A model generated the notes under the pieces. The model was given only the letters and a program-made list of their open reading frames with translations, was not told the DNA's origin and ran no database searches. Positions 26,929 to 35,760 of a DNA stretch of 64,000 bases are shown here, in pieces. The stretch lies in assembly GCA_963790875.1 (NCBI GenBank), contig CAWBQT010000006.1:620001-684000 (forward strand), written 5' to 3'. Position numbers and translations under genes: made by a program. The first letter of the stretch is position 1; each line of letters begins with the position of its first letter. The DNA is from AP-15 sp963790875 (GTDB taxonomy: Bacteria > Pseudomonadota > Alphaproteobacteria > ATCC43930 > CGMCC-115725).

Positions 26929-27525
26929 GTGCCGAACGACACGACGAAATCCGCATCTCTGCCTGCAGCGCCCCAGGACCCCGCCGGCGCCGACCACCCG
27001 GGCAGCCATGCCGCACCGGTCAAGAGCACCGGCGGAGAAGGCTTCGAGACGCGCGATCTGCGCAACGCGCTCGGCACCTTTGCGACCGGCGTCACGATCA
27101 TCACCGCGCGTGGCAAAGATGGCGGGCTCTACGGGCTGACGGCGAACTCCTTCACCTCGGTGTCGCTAACTCCGCCGCTGGTGCTGTGGAGCGCCTCGCT
27201 ATACGCGCAGAGCCTGCCGGCCTTCCAGGAAGGGTCGCATTTCGTCGTCAACATCCTGGCCCACGATCAGACCGAATTGTCGAATTTCTTCGCCCGCACC
27301 CGCGAGAACAAATTCGCCGAGATCGACCACATGATCCCGGAATGCGGCGCCCCGGTCGTCATCGGCGCCGCCGCGCATTTCGAGTGCCGCAACGAATACC
27401 GGCATTATGGCGGCGATCACATCATCTTCATCGGCCATGTCGAGCGTTACGCCTACACGGGCAAGCCGACCCTGCTGTTCTGCCGCGGCAAATACATGCG
27501 CGGCGAGCCGCTGCTCCCGCCGTGA
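26929..27525 (+). CDS. Flavin reductase, small component (HsaB/HpaC-like)
   Basis: A 198-residue flavin reductase-like domain protein. RNALGTFATGVTIITARG, GLTANSFTSVSLTPPLVLW and SHFVVNILAHDQTELSNFFA are the FMN-binding blocks of this family. It would supply reduced flavin, using NAD(P)H, to the oxygenase encoded just upstream. The start is taken as GTG 26929 because AGGAAGAGG lies 7 bases before it; the frame is open further upstream but overlaps the oxygenase gene. About 40 low-complexity residues precede the conserved domain. The gap to the oxygenase is 23 bases, so the two form one operon. Confidence 0.85.
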   Translation: MPNDTTKSASLPAAPQDPAGADHPGSHAAPVKSTGGEGFETRDLRNALGTFATGVTIITARGKDGGLYGLTANSFTSVSLTPPLVLWSASLYAQSLPAFQEGSHFVVNILAHDQTELSNFFARTRENKFAEIDHMIPECGAPVVIGAAAHFECRNEYRHYGGDHIIFIGHVERYAYTGKPTLLFCRGKYMRGEPLLPP

Positions 27526-27616
27526 CGATGATGATCTCACGCGCCGGCGGCCCGTCCTCGTGGACGGGCTAACGCTGCGAACCGACCTCGACCAGCCCCG
27601 AACCCCGTTATCAGGG

Positions 27617-28975
27617 TCACGCCAACTCTGACTGTTGCGCACTGTTGCGCTCGGAGGCATGCCGGAACTGAGGCATTTCGCCGTCGCGGGTGGTGATCAG
27701 GCGTTTCGGCACCAGCAACAGGGCCGGGAGGATCAAGGCATAGACGAGCGTGATCGCGATCACGCAGGCCGTAAAACCGCCATAGCGATCATAGAGGTTC
27801 GTTCCCAGAACGTCGCCAAATCGCGAGACGATGAACAACAGGCCGTTCGACATCATCAGCGTCGTCCCCTGTAGGCCGCGCGGACAGGAGCGAATGATCA
27901 GGTCCACATAAGCGGCGGTGGCAACGCCGCCCATCAGGCCGATCGGCGCCGCGGCGAAGAGCGCCCCGGCGACCGAATGAATGAAGAGCAGTGGCACCAT
28001 CTGCGGCACCGCGACGACCGTCCCCCAGAGGAGGAGGGTCCCGAGCGGCAACCTCGGGCAGAGCAGGCCGAACGCGATGAAGGTCGGAATGAAGGAAGCG
28101 GCAAAGATCGCGTTCCACTGCCCCCACTGGGCATCGGCGGCGTGGAGGGTGTTCTGCAGGTAGAACTGCAACGGCGTCTGAGAACCGGGTGCGAAGTTCC
28201 ACAAGAGCCAGATCAGCAACGCTGGGTAGACCGGCCAATGCCGCGACAGCCGTTTCAGCTCTTCGAGCGGCCGCGCGGCGGCCATTCGTTCGGCGCGGAT
28301 GTTGTCGAACACGCTTTTGGGCTTCCACACGCCATAGACGGCGACCGCGGTCATGATCGCGGCGCCGGCCAGAAACAGGATGCGAGCCGCCTCGTTGGCG
28401 CTCCGGCGCTCGAGGAGATCGCTGAGGCTACCGCCAACGAGGAGGGCCGCGACGGTCGGGACCGACGCGAAAATGTTCCAGGCGGCGCTGATCTGGCCCG
28501 ACATCACATGCTGCTGGCCGAGCATCGAACCCAGTCCGTTCTGCGCGCTCGAGATGAACAGGAATGAACTCGTCAACAGCACGATCGCGACAAGCAGCGT
28601 CGCATAAGTGACGGGCGTAAAGCCAAAGAATGCGTAGAGACCGGCACTGACGGCGCCGAACAGCACCATCAGCCCGCGGTCTCCCATAAAGAGCGGGTTC
28701 CAGCTGTCGCGGGCAAAGCCGAAAAAGCAGGAAAGGTAGAGCGGTACCGCGGACCAGAGCCGAAAAGCGGCAACCTCGGGCGCCCGCAGGTGCAACTTGT
28801 TTTTGAGCAGGAAGCTTACCGGAATGTCGATCAGCCCGCCGCCGGGCGCGCCAAAACTCAACAGAACGATCAAGACTCCGAGATAGAAGAATATGCGCCA
28901 TCGCACCGAGCGGGACAGGATCTCGGGCCTGATCGTCACTGTCGTGCACGTGACCGGCGGACTGTCGGTCATCAT
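27617..28975 (-). CDS. MFS-type membrane transporter, 12 TM
   Basis: A 452-residue protein with about 12 hydrophobic helices, for example FFYLGVLIVLLSFGAPGGGLIDIPVSFLL near the N-terminus and VALLVGGSLSDLLERR mid-protein. It resembles the MFS superfamily, perhaps the BT1 folate/biopterin-like branch because of the LIDIPVSFLLKNKLHLRAPEVA segment, but no substrate motif is clear. It is the last gene of the minus-strand run 33007-27617 (Rieske, LLM, PNPOx, reductase, transporter), 93 bases after the enoyl-reductase-like gene. It therefore most likely carries the substrate or product of that pathway. Confidence 0.75.
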   Translation of the reverse strand: MMTDSPPVTCTTVTIRPEILSRSVRWRIFFYLGVLIVLLSFGAPGGGLIDIPVSFLLKNKLHLRAPEVAAFRLWSAVPLYLSCFFGFARDSWNPLFMGDRGLMVLFGAVSAGLYAFFGFTPVTYATLLVAIVLLTSSFLFISSAQNGLGSMLGQQHVMSGQISAAWNIFASVPTVAALLVGGSLSDLLERRSANEAARILFLAGAAIMTAVAVYGVWKPKSVFDNIRAERMAAARPLEELKRLSRHWPVYPALLIWLLWNFAPGSQTPLQFYLQNTLHAADAQWGQWNAIFAASFIPTFIAFGLLCPRLPLGTLLLWGTVVAVPQMVPLLFIHSVAGALFAAAPIGLMGGVATAAYVDLIIRSCPRGLQGTTLMMSNGLLFIVSRFGDVLGTNLYDRYGGFTACVIAITLVYALILPALLLVPKRLITTRDGEMPQFRHASERNSAQQSELA

Positions 28976-29068
28976 CGTGTGGGCTCGAGATAGCTCCGCC
29001 GCAATCGGCGCAGACCGCCGATTGCAGCGGAGGGACAGCCTTGCCGACGCGCCCCCAAGCGCGCCCGC

Positions 29069-30055
29069 TCAGAGCGGGCCGTTCGGCAGGACCAGCACCT
29101 TGCCGTGGCGGCCGCCACGCTGGGCATGGGCGAGGGCTTGCTTGATGTCCTCGATCGGATACGTGGCCTCGATCGGCGCTTTCAACGCACCGCCTTGCAC
29201 CTTGCCGGCGAGGTCGGAATAGATCGCGCGCACCTGTGCCGGCGTTCGCTTGGCCAGCCCGTCGCCGAGCGCGAAGCCTTTGAGAATAATGCCGCGACCG
29301 ATGGCGGCGCGGCTGATCACCAGATCGTGACCGCTCATCGCACCGTAGCTGACGACGACGCCGCCGTCGGCGACACAGTCCGCGATGCGCTTGCAGGCTT
29401 CGCCGGAAACGGCGTCGATGCCGAGGCGGATCGGCGCATCGCTCGTCGCCGCACGCGCACGCTGCGAGAGATCGGGCCCGTCGGTCAATACGGCGTCGGC
29501 GCCGAGCGCATGCAATTCGGCCGTGACATCGCCGCGGCGCACGACATTGACCGTGCGCACGCCTTTTGTCTTGGCAAGCACGATCAGATGGCGGCCGACC
29601 GCCGAATTGGCGACGTCCTGGATGACCCAGTCGCCCGGCTTCAGGTCGACATGGTCCTCGAGCAGCAACAGCGCCGTCGCCGGGTTGATGCGCAGCATCG
29701 CGGCCTGCGCCGGGTCGAAGCCGGCGGGCAGTCGAATTGCGTCCGCGGCGCGGATGCGCCGGCGCTGCACCCAGTTTTCGCGCTGCAAATGGATCACGAG
29801 CTCGCCGGGGCGGATGTCGGCGACTCCGGCACCGACCGCCGCGACCCGCCCGACGGATTCCGCCCCCGGAGTCGCCGGCAGCGGCGGTCGCAGACGGTAG
29901 CTGCCGCGGCAGAACGAGATGTCGGCAGGGTTGATCGGAAAGGCCAGCACGTCGAAGACGATCTCCTCGGGACCGGGCGCGCCGACATCGGGCGCCTCGA
30001 TGCAGTGGGCAACCGTCTCCGGCGTGCCGTAATCGCTGATCTCGACCTTTTTCAT
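29069..30055 (-). CDS. MDR reductase, 2-enoyl thioester reductase (MECR/Etr1)-like
   Basis: A 328-residue MDR protein without zinc-binding cysteines. FPINPADISFCRGSYRLRP, PATPGAESVGRVAAVG and the cofactor segment WVIQDVANSAVGRHLIVLAKTKGVRTVNVVRR closely follow mitochondrial enoyl thioester reductases, including the NSAVGR turn and the RR that reads the NADPH phosphate. It would reduce a trans-2-enoyl-CoA or related enone with NADPH. It lies 28 bases downstream of the PNPOx-like gene and upstream of the transporter on the same strand, so it is part of a catabolic operon, not fatty acid synthesis. Confidence 0.82.
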   Translation of the reverse strand: MKKVEISDYGTPETVAHCIEAPDVGAPGPEEIVFDVLAFPINPADISFCRGSYRLRPPLPATPGAESVGRVAAVGAGVADIRPGELVIHLQRENWVQRRRIRAADAIRLPAGFDPAQAAMLRINPATALLLLEDHVDLKPGDWVIQDVANSAVGRHLIVLAKTKGVRTVNVVRRGDVTAELHALGADAVLTDGPDLSQRARAATSDAPIRLGIDAVSGEACKRIADCVADGGVVVSYGAMSGHDLVISRAAIGRGIILKGFALGDGLAKRTPAQVRAIYSDLAGKVQGGALKAPIEATYPIEDIKQALAHAQRGGRHGKVLVLPNGPL

Positions 30056-30083
30056 CGCCGCGCTTCCTCCCCTCTTATGTGAC

Positions 30084-30539
30084 TCAATATCTGCCGCCGA
30101 GCTTTGTGTGGTCCCAACTGGCGATCTTGTGCGGCATCACCTTGAGCAGCACGCGCTTTGGCGCACTGTCGACGCCGCCGCTCGGCGCCCGGGCGCCGGC
30201 CGCCCGGCGGCGCTGCATCGCCGCCCGGACCGTTTCGCTGTCCTCGATGATCTCGCAAAAGCCGCGCACCATGATGCCCCGCAACTCGGCATAGGCATCG
30301 CCGGTCTCGACCATCAGCCCGACCTTGGGATTGCGCCGGATGTTCAACACTTTCTGCGCCTTCGCGTAAGAGGTCATGTAAAACGCCCCGTCCGCGAAGA
30401 AATAACCCATGGCCACGATATGCGGGAAACCGTCCGGGTCGATCGTCGCGAGCGCCGCCTTGCCGTTTTCTTGCAGGAACGCCGCCTGCTCAGCTTCCGT
30501 CAGGCGGATCTGCCGGCGCCGGTTCACGGTCCCGCTCAT
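30084..30539 (-). CDS. Pyridoxamine 5'-phosphate oxidase-fold flavin/F420/heme-binding protein
   Basis: A 151-residue split-barrel protein: RLTEAEQAAFLQENGKAALATI followed by PHIVAMGYFFADGAFYMTSYAKAQKVLNI is the usual PNPOx-like N-terminal half. Such proteins use FMN, F420 or heme to reduce or oxidise small molecules. It lies 9 bases after the LLM oxidoreductase stop on the same strand. The LLM enzyme may need reduced flavin, so a partner role is possible but not shown. The exact cofactor cannot be told by eye. Confidence 0.78.
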   Translation of the reverse strand: MSGTVNRRRQIRLTEAEQAAFLQENGKAALATIDPDGFPHIVAMGYFFADGAFYMTSYAKAQKVLNIRRNPKVGLMVETGDAYAELRGIMVRGFCEIIEDSETVRAAMQRRRAAGARAPSGGVDSAPKRVLLKVMPHKIASWDHTKLGGRY

Positions 30540-30548
30540 GTGCGCCCC

Positions 30549-31691
30549 TCAGGCGCGGTTGAAGGCCGGCATCACCTCGCGGGCGAAGCGGCGGAGCTGA
30601 TCCTTGAATTCCTCGGGCGGCAGTCCTTCGGCCCAATGAATCATGAAATCCTCGAGCCCCGGATATTTGGCCTCGATCGATTTGATGCCGTCGATGACCT
30701 CGGCGGCCGGGCCGCAGAACCAGGCCTTTTGCGCCACGCCGTCGGCGAGCGACGGCACGCGCGCCGGCGCGCCGGGCGTTCCCCAGGTGCGGCCCTGCGG
30801 ATCGGCATAGCGCACGAAGCCGAACGGGGCGAACCATTTGTAGCGCTCGTCATGCGACGGCTCGACTCGCCGCATCGCCTCTTCCCTGCTGTCGGCCAGA
30901 TAAAGCCCGGCGCCCCAGATCATGTCTTCGCCGAGCTTTATCGTCCGGCCGTGCTGCAGACACGCCGTGTGAAAGGCGCGCACCACGTCGTCGAGGATCT
31001 TCTCGCCGTTCAGCGTCACCATCGCCTTCAACCCGCATCGCGCCATCAGGTCGATGGTCCGGCCGCTGGCGATCGGCATCCAGATCTCGACCGGCAGATG
31101 CTTCGGCCGCGGCACCATTGTTATGTCTCGCAGAGTATAGCCGCGATACGGGACCGGCGGCGGGCATTCGAAATACTTGCCCCTGTGATGAAACGATTCC
31201 TCGTTGAAGCATTTCAGCAGCAGCTCGAGCCCTTCTTCGAAGATTGCCCGGTTCGCGTCGGCGTCGAGCAAAGGCGCGCCAAAGGTCTCAACCTCGCGGG
31301 TATGGTAGCCGCGCCCGACGCCCATGATGACGCGACCGTCGGTGACGATGTCGGCCATCGCATAGTCTTCCGCCAGCCGGATCGGGTGCCACATCGGCAG
31401 AATGTTGAAGGCGCAGCCGAATTTGAGCCGCTTCGTCTGCGTGGCGAGCCATAGGCCGAGCTGGACGAGGTTCGGAAAACACTCGTAGCCTTCGCGCTGG
31501 AAATGATGCTCGGCGGTCCAGAATGCGTAATAGCCGAGTTCGTCCATTAGCCGGGCGACGTCGCGCGCGGTCTGGAACACCTCGGACAGGCGCTCGCTCG
31601 AATAGCGGCGTTCGTTCGCCGGAGTCCCCCCGACCCCGATATTGTCGAGCGCGATCTGGCCGACATAAAGAGCATGAAACCGTCTGATCAT
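30549..31691 (-). CDS. LLM-class (luciferase-like) flavin-dependent monooxygenase
   Basis: A 380-residue TIM-barrel protein. DELGYYAFWTAEHHFQREGYECFPN, GCAFNILPMWHPIRLAEDYAMAD and GRVIMGVGRGYHTREVETFG are the characteristic blocks of bacterial-luciferase-like oxidoreductases. These enzymes use FMNH2 or F420H2 from a partner for monooxygenation or desulfonation-type reactions. It lies 41 bases downstream of the Rieske oxygenase and 9 bases upstream of the PNPOx gene in the same operon. GGAACCTCC-like sequence (read on the other strand as GGAGG) precedes the ATG. The substrate is unknown. Confidence 0.85.
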   Translation of the reverse strand: MIRRFHALYVGQIALDNIGVGGTPANERRYSSERLSEVFQTARDVARLMDELGYYAFWTAEHHFQREGYECFPNLVQLGLWLATQTKRLKFGCAFNILPMWHPIRLAEDYAMADIVTDGRVIMGVGRGYHTREVETFGAPLLDADANRAIFEEGLELLLKCFNEESFHHRGKYFECPPPVPYRGYTLRDITMVPRPKHLPVEIWMPIASGRTIDLMARCGLKAMVTLNGEKILDDVVRAFHTACLQHGRTIKLGEDMIWGAGLYLADSREEAMRRVEPSHDERYKWFAPFGFVRYADPQGRTWGTPGAPARVPSLADGVAQKAWFCGPAAEVIDGIKSIEAKYPGLEDFMIHWAEGLPPEEFKDQLRRFAREVMPAFNRA

Positions 31692-31732
31692 GTTGCCGGG
31701 GAACCTCCGTCAGCGGGCGCGTTGCGCCGCTA

Positions 31733-33007
31733 TCATACCGTCTCTAGGATTTCCTCCGGCGCCAACCCCTCGGCAACCGATCGGCGCCAATCGGCGGCGC
31801 GCGGCACGACGGTCTCGGCCGCGCGCAGCCGGTAATAGCTCGGCCGGACGCCAGCGGGCGTGCCGCCCGCGGCGGCGGTATCGACAGCCCGCCGCAGCAG
31901 CCGGCGCAACTGGATGATCGCCTTGTCGGCCGGCCCCAGATGTTCCTTGCTGCGGTCGACGATGCGGCCCATCGTCTCCTGGATCGCGCGATCCTGGACG
32001 TTGACGCCGTCGATCCCGGTAAAGCTCATCGTCCGCTGGACGCTGCGGTCGATCAGATAATTGTTTTGTCGGTTGGCGTAGCACCGGAATGTCGTCGGGT
32101 CGACATGCAGCGGCCCGTTGCCGATGCCGCGTTCGAGCCGGTCGTCGTCGCTCAACGGCGAGTCGGTGACGCTGTAGGCCCAGTTGTAGACCATCGTGTT
32201 CTCGTCATCGATCGGGACCCAGATATGCCCGGCATCGACTGCGGTCCCGGTCTCCGAGCGCGACGCGCGGATCTGGTGGAACGGCAGAATGTAGTGGTAG
32301 GTGCGGATATGCGATTGGGCGTCGCCGAGCGCCCGAATGCCGGCGTACTGATAGCCGTAGTCGGTGAGGTCGACGGTGATTTGCGGCGCTTTGGCGCGGA
32401 CATAGGCGCTTGACGGCTTGATCCCGCCGCGCCCGGCGTCGTCTCGCAACAGCCGATGCATGATCGGCGCGTGCGACGTGTCGAGCCCGCCTTCGAGCGC
32501 CTGCAGCCAGTTGCACTCCTGGATCACCTTCGAGACGTGGCGATGCGTCTCGGGGGCTTGCGTCCAGGCGAATTTCGGCAAGGGCGGGGTGCGCTCCGGC
32601 GGCCCCATGTAGGTCCAGATGACGCCGCCGAGTTCCACCGTTGGGTAGGCGGTGAGGTGGACTTTGTGGCAGAACGGCTCGGGCTCGTTCATCTGCTCGA
32701 CGCAGCTGCCGTCGACCGCGAATTTCCAGCCGTGATAGACGCAGCGCAGCCCGCCCTCTTCGTTGCGCCCGAACCACAAAGACGCGCGGCGATGCGGGCA
32801 ATATTCGTCGACGAGCCCGATCCTGCCGGCGGTGTCACGAAACGCGACGAGATCCTCGCCGAGGAGCCGCACTCTGACCGGCGGTCCGTCGAGTTCGGTG
32901 AGCTCGCGCGACAACAATGCCGGGATCCAATAGAGCCGCATCGTGCCGCCCATCGCGGTGCCTTGACCGACCCGGGTCAGCGTGTCGTTTTCGTCGCGTG
33001 GCAGCAT
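31733..33007 (-). CDS. Rieske non-heme iron oxygenase, alpha subunit (phthalate/vanillate-type)
   Basis: A 424-residue oxygenase. The Rieske [2Fe-2S] site is CPHRR near residue 71 and CVYHGW near 91 (CxH...CxxH). The mononuclear iron site is LDTSHAPIMH near residue 180 (DxxHxxxxH arrangement). The sequence before it, QECNWLQALEGGLDTSH, is typical of phthalate 4,5-dioxygenase-like alpha3 enzymes, which hydroxylate or O-demethylate aromatic acids. No ferredoxin reductase gene lies nearby. The start is ATG 33007 with GAGAGGAG about 8 bases upstream; the longer frame to 33178 is not supported. It is the first gene of the operon running down to the transporter at 27617. Confidence 0.88.
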   Translation of the reverse strand: MLPRDENDTLTRVGQGTAMGGTMRLYWIPALLSRELTELDGPPVRVRLLGEDLVAFRDTAGRIGLVDEYCPHRRASLWFGRNEEGGLRCVYHGWKFAVDGSCVEQMNEPEPFCHKVHLTAYPTVELGGVIWTYMGPPERTPPLPKFAWTQAPETHRHVSKVIQECNWLQALEGGLDTSHAPIMHRLLRDDAGRGGIKPSSAYVRAKAPQITVDLTDYGYQYAGIRALGDAQSHIRTYHYILPFHQIRASRSETGTAVDAGHIWVPIDDENTMVYNWAYSVTDSPLSDDDRLERGIGNGPLHVDPTTFRCYANRQNNYLIDRSVQRTMSFTGIDGVNVQDRAIQETMGRIVDRSKEHLGPADKAIIQLRRLLRRAVDTAAAGGTPAGVRPSYYRLRAAETVVPRAADWRRSVAEGLAPEEILETV

Positions 33008-33367
33008 CGCCCATGCTCCTCTCGTTTTGCCGCGAGTGTCCGTTGGAACAAGCGGCCTCGTCAAGCGCGGCGGAATGATGCCGGCCACGTCGTCTGGCAG
33101 TCGCGATCCGCCGGGGGGGAAGCCCTGACGATCGATCCCCGGCAAGAAAAATGACTGATCTTTGCGCCGCCCGGCCAATTTCAGACGAGCGCTCTACCAC
33201 GGCATCGACAAAGCCCGTCATCCGGTCTGGACCTTTAGCGCCCGCCCGTGCTGGGTTACGCCGCGCTTGATCATTGGGGGGCCATACCGATCGAGAGGGC
33301 GGGAGCGCGCCCTGTCGAGAGAATGGCAATCTGAAATTTCAGTAGCAGCGCCGGTTAGGGGGCGGGA

Positions 33368-33507
33368 TTCCCGTTTTCGACGGGAAGATAACGGGAAAAA
33401 CACAGCTGAAAGCCATTGCGTAATTCTATAAACTATTGTTTTCATATGATATTCGGAATCAATTCCCGTCTCGGGCAAACGGGAAAATACGCCGGTGTAG
33501 ACGGGAA
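33368..33507. repeat. Two related hairpins with ACGGGAA stems plus extra half-sites
   Basis: Hairpin 1 pairs TTCCCG (33368-33373) with CGGGAA (33381-33386) around a 7-base loop. Hairpin 2 pairs TTCCCGT (33463-33469) with ACGGGAA (33479-33485) around 9 bases. Further single ACGGGAA half-sites lie at 33391-33397 and 33501-33507. The first hairpin resembles the REP-like 'ttcccg...cgggaa' elements common in alphaproteobacteria; the second copy in AT-rich DNA is less usual. There is no U-tract directly after either, so a terminator is not supported. Confidence 0.6.
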
Positions 33508-33619
33508 TGTTGAATAAAAAATGGGAATCATCGGAAATCACCCATCAGCCTTCCGCGGCCCGTTGCCGGAACGTTGCTGCAATGATTCTCACTATAACAA
33601 TTACTACATTGACAAGCAA

Positions 33620-33645
33620 GCTAAAATTTGCTGCTAAAATTTGCT
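33620..33645. repeat. 13-base perfect tandem repeat
   Basis: GCTAAAATTTGCT occurs twice head to tail (33620-33632 and 33633-33645), just before the broken DUF5681 frame. It could be a target-site duplication, a slippage product or a protein-binding direct repeat. Confidence 0.7.
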
Positions 33646-33675
33646 AATGCACGCGTCGTGCGCAACTGGCACCGA

Positions 33676-33989
33676 ATGACCAATGACCGGAAGGCCGATT
33701 ACGCCGTCGGCTATGGCAAGCCGCCGGTCGGGACGCGCTTCGAGAAGGGCAATCGGGCTGCCGCCGGGGCATGGCCGGCCGCGCCGCGCCAGGAACTTGT
33801 CGACCTTGCTGCTCGAAGCGCTCGGCAAGCGGGTCGTCGTCACCGAGGGCGGCAAAAGGTGCAAGCGAGCGGCAGCGCCCGGCCGAACGGCCGCAGGCGA
33901 TGGCCGAATTCGAGACGCGCGGTCGGCGCATCGCCACCAGCATCGGCAGCGTGCTGACCGGGCGGTTGCGCCGACGTCATCGTCATTGA
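33676..33989 (+). pseudogene. DUF5681-domain gene, frameshifted
   Basis: The start MTNDRKADYAVGYGKPPVGT is the typical N-terminus of DUF5681 proteins (xYxVGYGKPPxxTxFxxGxS). Similarity then continues in the next frame as GRPRRARNLSTLLLEALGK followed by VVVTEGGKRCK (about 33775-33860), and in a third frame as QAMAEFETRGRR (about 33895-33935). At least two frameshifts are needed to rebuild one protein of about 100 residues. DUF5681 genes have no known biochemical role and are often found in phage or other mobile contexts. The gene is certainly non-functional as it stands unless the sequence contains errors. Confidence 0.7.
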
Positions 33990-34229
33990 CGACCTTAAAG
34001 CTCCAGCCAGCCCTAGAACTAGTTTAGAGCGGTCCAGTCTTTCGCACCTATGCATTCTGACTGCATTCTGACGATTACGCGGTACACTACTGTCTATAGC
34101 GGCAGTGATCGGATCCCGGATTGGTTCGACGTTGAAATCTTTCGCAGATTTACCTGCCGCCCGACCCTTAGGTATGTCCTGGTCTCGGATCGGGCCGGCC
34201 CTAGGGCGACGCTTTGAGGTGAGCCGCCT

Positions 34230-35675
34230 GTGGAACTGACAGCAATCGGTTACGTGCTGCTGCCAGTCACCCTCTGCCTTGCGTTCTGGCCGAGCCGCCT
34301 CGCGCAGCTCGTCATTGTCGCCGGGGTGTTTGGCGCTGCGGCGCCAATCGTTTCTTCGGGCGGCGGGTTGGCATTGCCGTCGGCACTCCTGCCCGGTCTC
34401 GTCTTCGTCGCGATCATCTCCTGGCAGCCGCTGTTCGGAATGCGCTCAGCGGCAACTCCCGAAATATGGCGGACGCTTTTCCCTTTCCTGTTGTTCGCGC
34501 TTTGGGCGCTGGTGAGCGCCTATCTTCTTCCTCGCATCTTCGCCGATGACCTCCAGGTCTGGCCGCAAAGGCTCGAGGGAGACTTTCCGTCTCGGGTCTA
34601 TCTCGAACCAAACACCGGCAACATCACGCAAGGACTCTATCTTCTCAGCAATACTGTCATGCTAATTTTTGGCTCGTTGTTCTTTGCGCAGTCGGGGGCG
34701 CATGCCCGGGTGTTCCTCTACACCTATTTGCTTGGTGGCTATCTGGTGGTGGCGATCTGCTCCTGGGAATTGGCGAACAAGCTCACGGGCCTCTATTTCC
34801 CACAAGAGCTCCTCTACTCCAACCCGCGCTGGGCGATCCTCACCGAACAGACGATCCGCAGCGTCCCGCAAATCAATGGACCGTTCACCGAACCCGCCGG
34901 TCTTGCCGGGTATCTCAGCGGGATCATCTTCGCGACTGTGAACTTATCCTTGCGCGACCATGGCGGCGTCCTGGTCGGAGCCTTGCTAGTGCTGTCGATC
35001 CTCGCGATGCTGTTGTCGACCTCGACGACAGGCCTCGCCATTATCTTGTTGCTCATACCGCTGCTCATGCTTCGCGGTCTCGTTGTCGGCGCACGCGGTG
35101 CGGTTCGCTTCGTCGGCATCAGCCTAGCGGTGCTGACACTGTTGGGCGTCGTGGGCTTTTTCGCCCTGCCCGCGGCGGCGCCGCGCATCGAAGCCGCGAT
35201 CACCGAGGTCACGGGCCAGACGCTCGATAAGTCCGACAGTCAGTCTTACGAGACCAGAACAACAATGGATACCGACAGCCTGGCTTTGCTGGCGCCCAGC
35301 TACGGCCTTGGCGCCGGCTGGGGGAGCGTGCGCAGCTCGAGCCTCATTCCAGGCATCCTGGGGAATTGCGGCGTGTTGGGCCTGCTGCTGCTTTTCTGGT
35401 TCGGAGCCCGCACCGTGAGGGCGGTCGCGCGGGCGCGTCGCCAAGCGCCCGCCGATACGGAGATCTATCTCGGCGCCATGGCCTGGTCGCTCCTTGGAAA
35501 CCTGTGCGCCGCGCTCCTCTCCGGGCCGACGATCGATGAGATCGACTTCTTCCTGAGGCTCGCCCTCATCGTCGGGTGCAGCGCGCGACTAAGCGAAGCC
35601 GCCGCGCACGAAGGCGTAAACCCGGTATCTGCCCGACGACCGCCCCTCGCCTCCGTCGTCTCGACAAGGAGATAG
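34230..35675 (+). CDS. Polytopic membrane protein, O-antigen ligase/polymerase-like
   Basis: A 481-residue protein with ten or more hydrophobic helices and a large periplasmic loop between residues about 105 and 215 (VYLEPNTGNITQGLY, then NPRWAILTEQTIRSVPQINGPFTEPAGLAGYL). The loop, the GPFTEPAGLAGYLSG segment and the late YGLGAGWGSVRSSSLIP motif resemble Wzy/O-antigen-ligase-like proteins that polymerise or attach polysaccharide. The start is GTG 34230 with GAGGTGAG 6-10 bases upstream. It stands alone, with no glycosyltransferase genes beside it, so the polymer it serves is unknown. It converges on ppx. Confidence 0.65.
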   Translation: MELTAIGYVLLPVTLCLAFWPSRLAQLVIVAGVFGAAAPIVSSGGGLALPSALLPGLVFVAIISWQPLFGMRSAATPEIWRTLFPFLLFALWALVSAYLLPRIFADDLQVWPQRLEGDFPSRVYLEPNTGNITQGLYLLSNTVMLIFGSLFFAQSGAHARVFLYTYLLGGYLVVAICSWELANKLTGLYFPQELLYSNPRWAILTEQTIRSVPQINGPFTEPAGLAGYLSGIIFATVNLSLRDHGGVLVGALLVLSILAMLLSTSTTGLAIILLLIPLLMLRGLVVGARGAVRFVGISLAVLTLLGVVGFFALPAAAPRIEAAITEVTGQTLDKSDSQSYETRTTMDTDSLALLAPSYGLGAGWGSVRSSSLIPGILGNCGVLGLLLLFWFGARTVRAVARARRQAPADTEIYLGAMAWSLLGNLCAALLSGPTIDEIDFFLRLALIVGCSARLSEAAAHEGVNPVSARRPPLASVVSTRR

Positions 35676-35760
35676 CGGGTAAGTGACCCGGCGACAGACA
35701 GACCGTCGGCGGGTCCATTCCAGATATCTTTTAACCCGACGCCTCGCGGATCTAAATCTA

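Larger units (their letters stand above)
33008..33675. other. AT-rich gene-poor stretch
   Basis: No credible protein is encoded. The leftward part must hold the promoter of the Rieske operon, though I see no clear consensus. From about 33400 to 33640 the base composition drops sharply in GC compared with everything around it. This part holds the inverted repeats and the 13-base tandem repeat listed separately. Together with the broken DUF5681 gene beside it, it looks like the scar of an integrated element. Confidence 0.6.

Noticed and set aside
30108..31454. 448-codon plus-strand open frame
   Set aside because: Antisense to the PNPOx and LLM genes, both with strong motifs; composition typical of a shadow frame.
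33160..33200. GAGCGCTCTACCA, similar to an antisense tRNA D-arm
   Set aside because: No complete cloverleaf can be formed on either strand around it.
33368..33485. The two hairpins as a CRISPR array or terminators
   Set aside because: Only two unequal copies with no regular spacers, and no T run after the stems.
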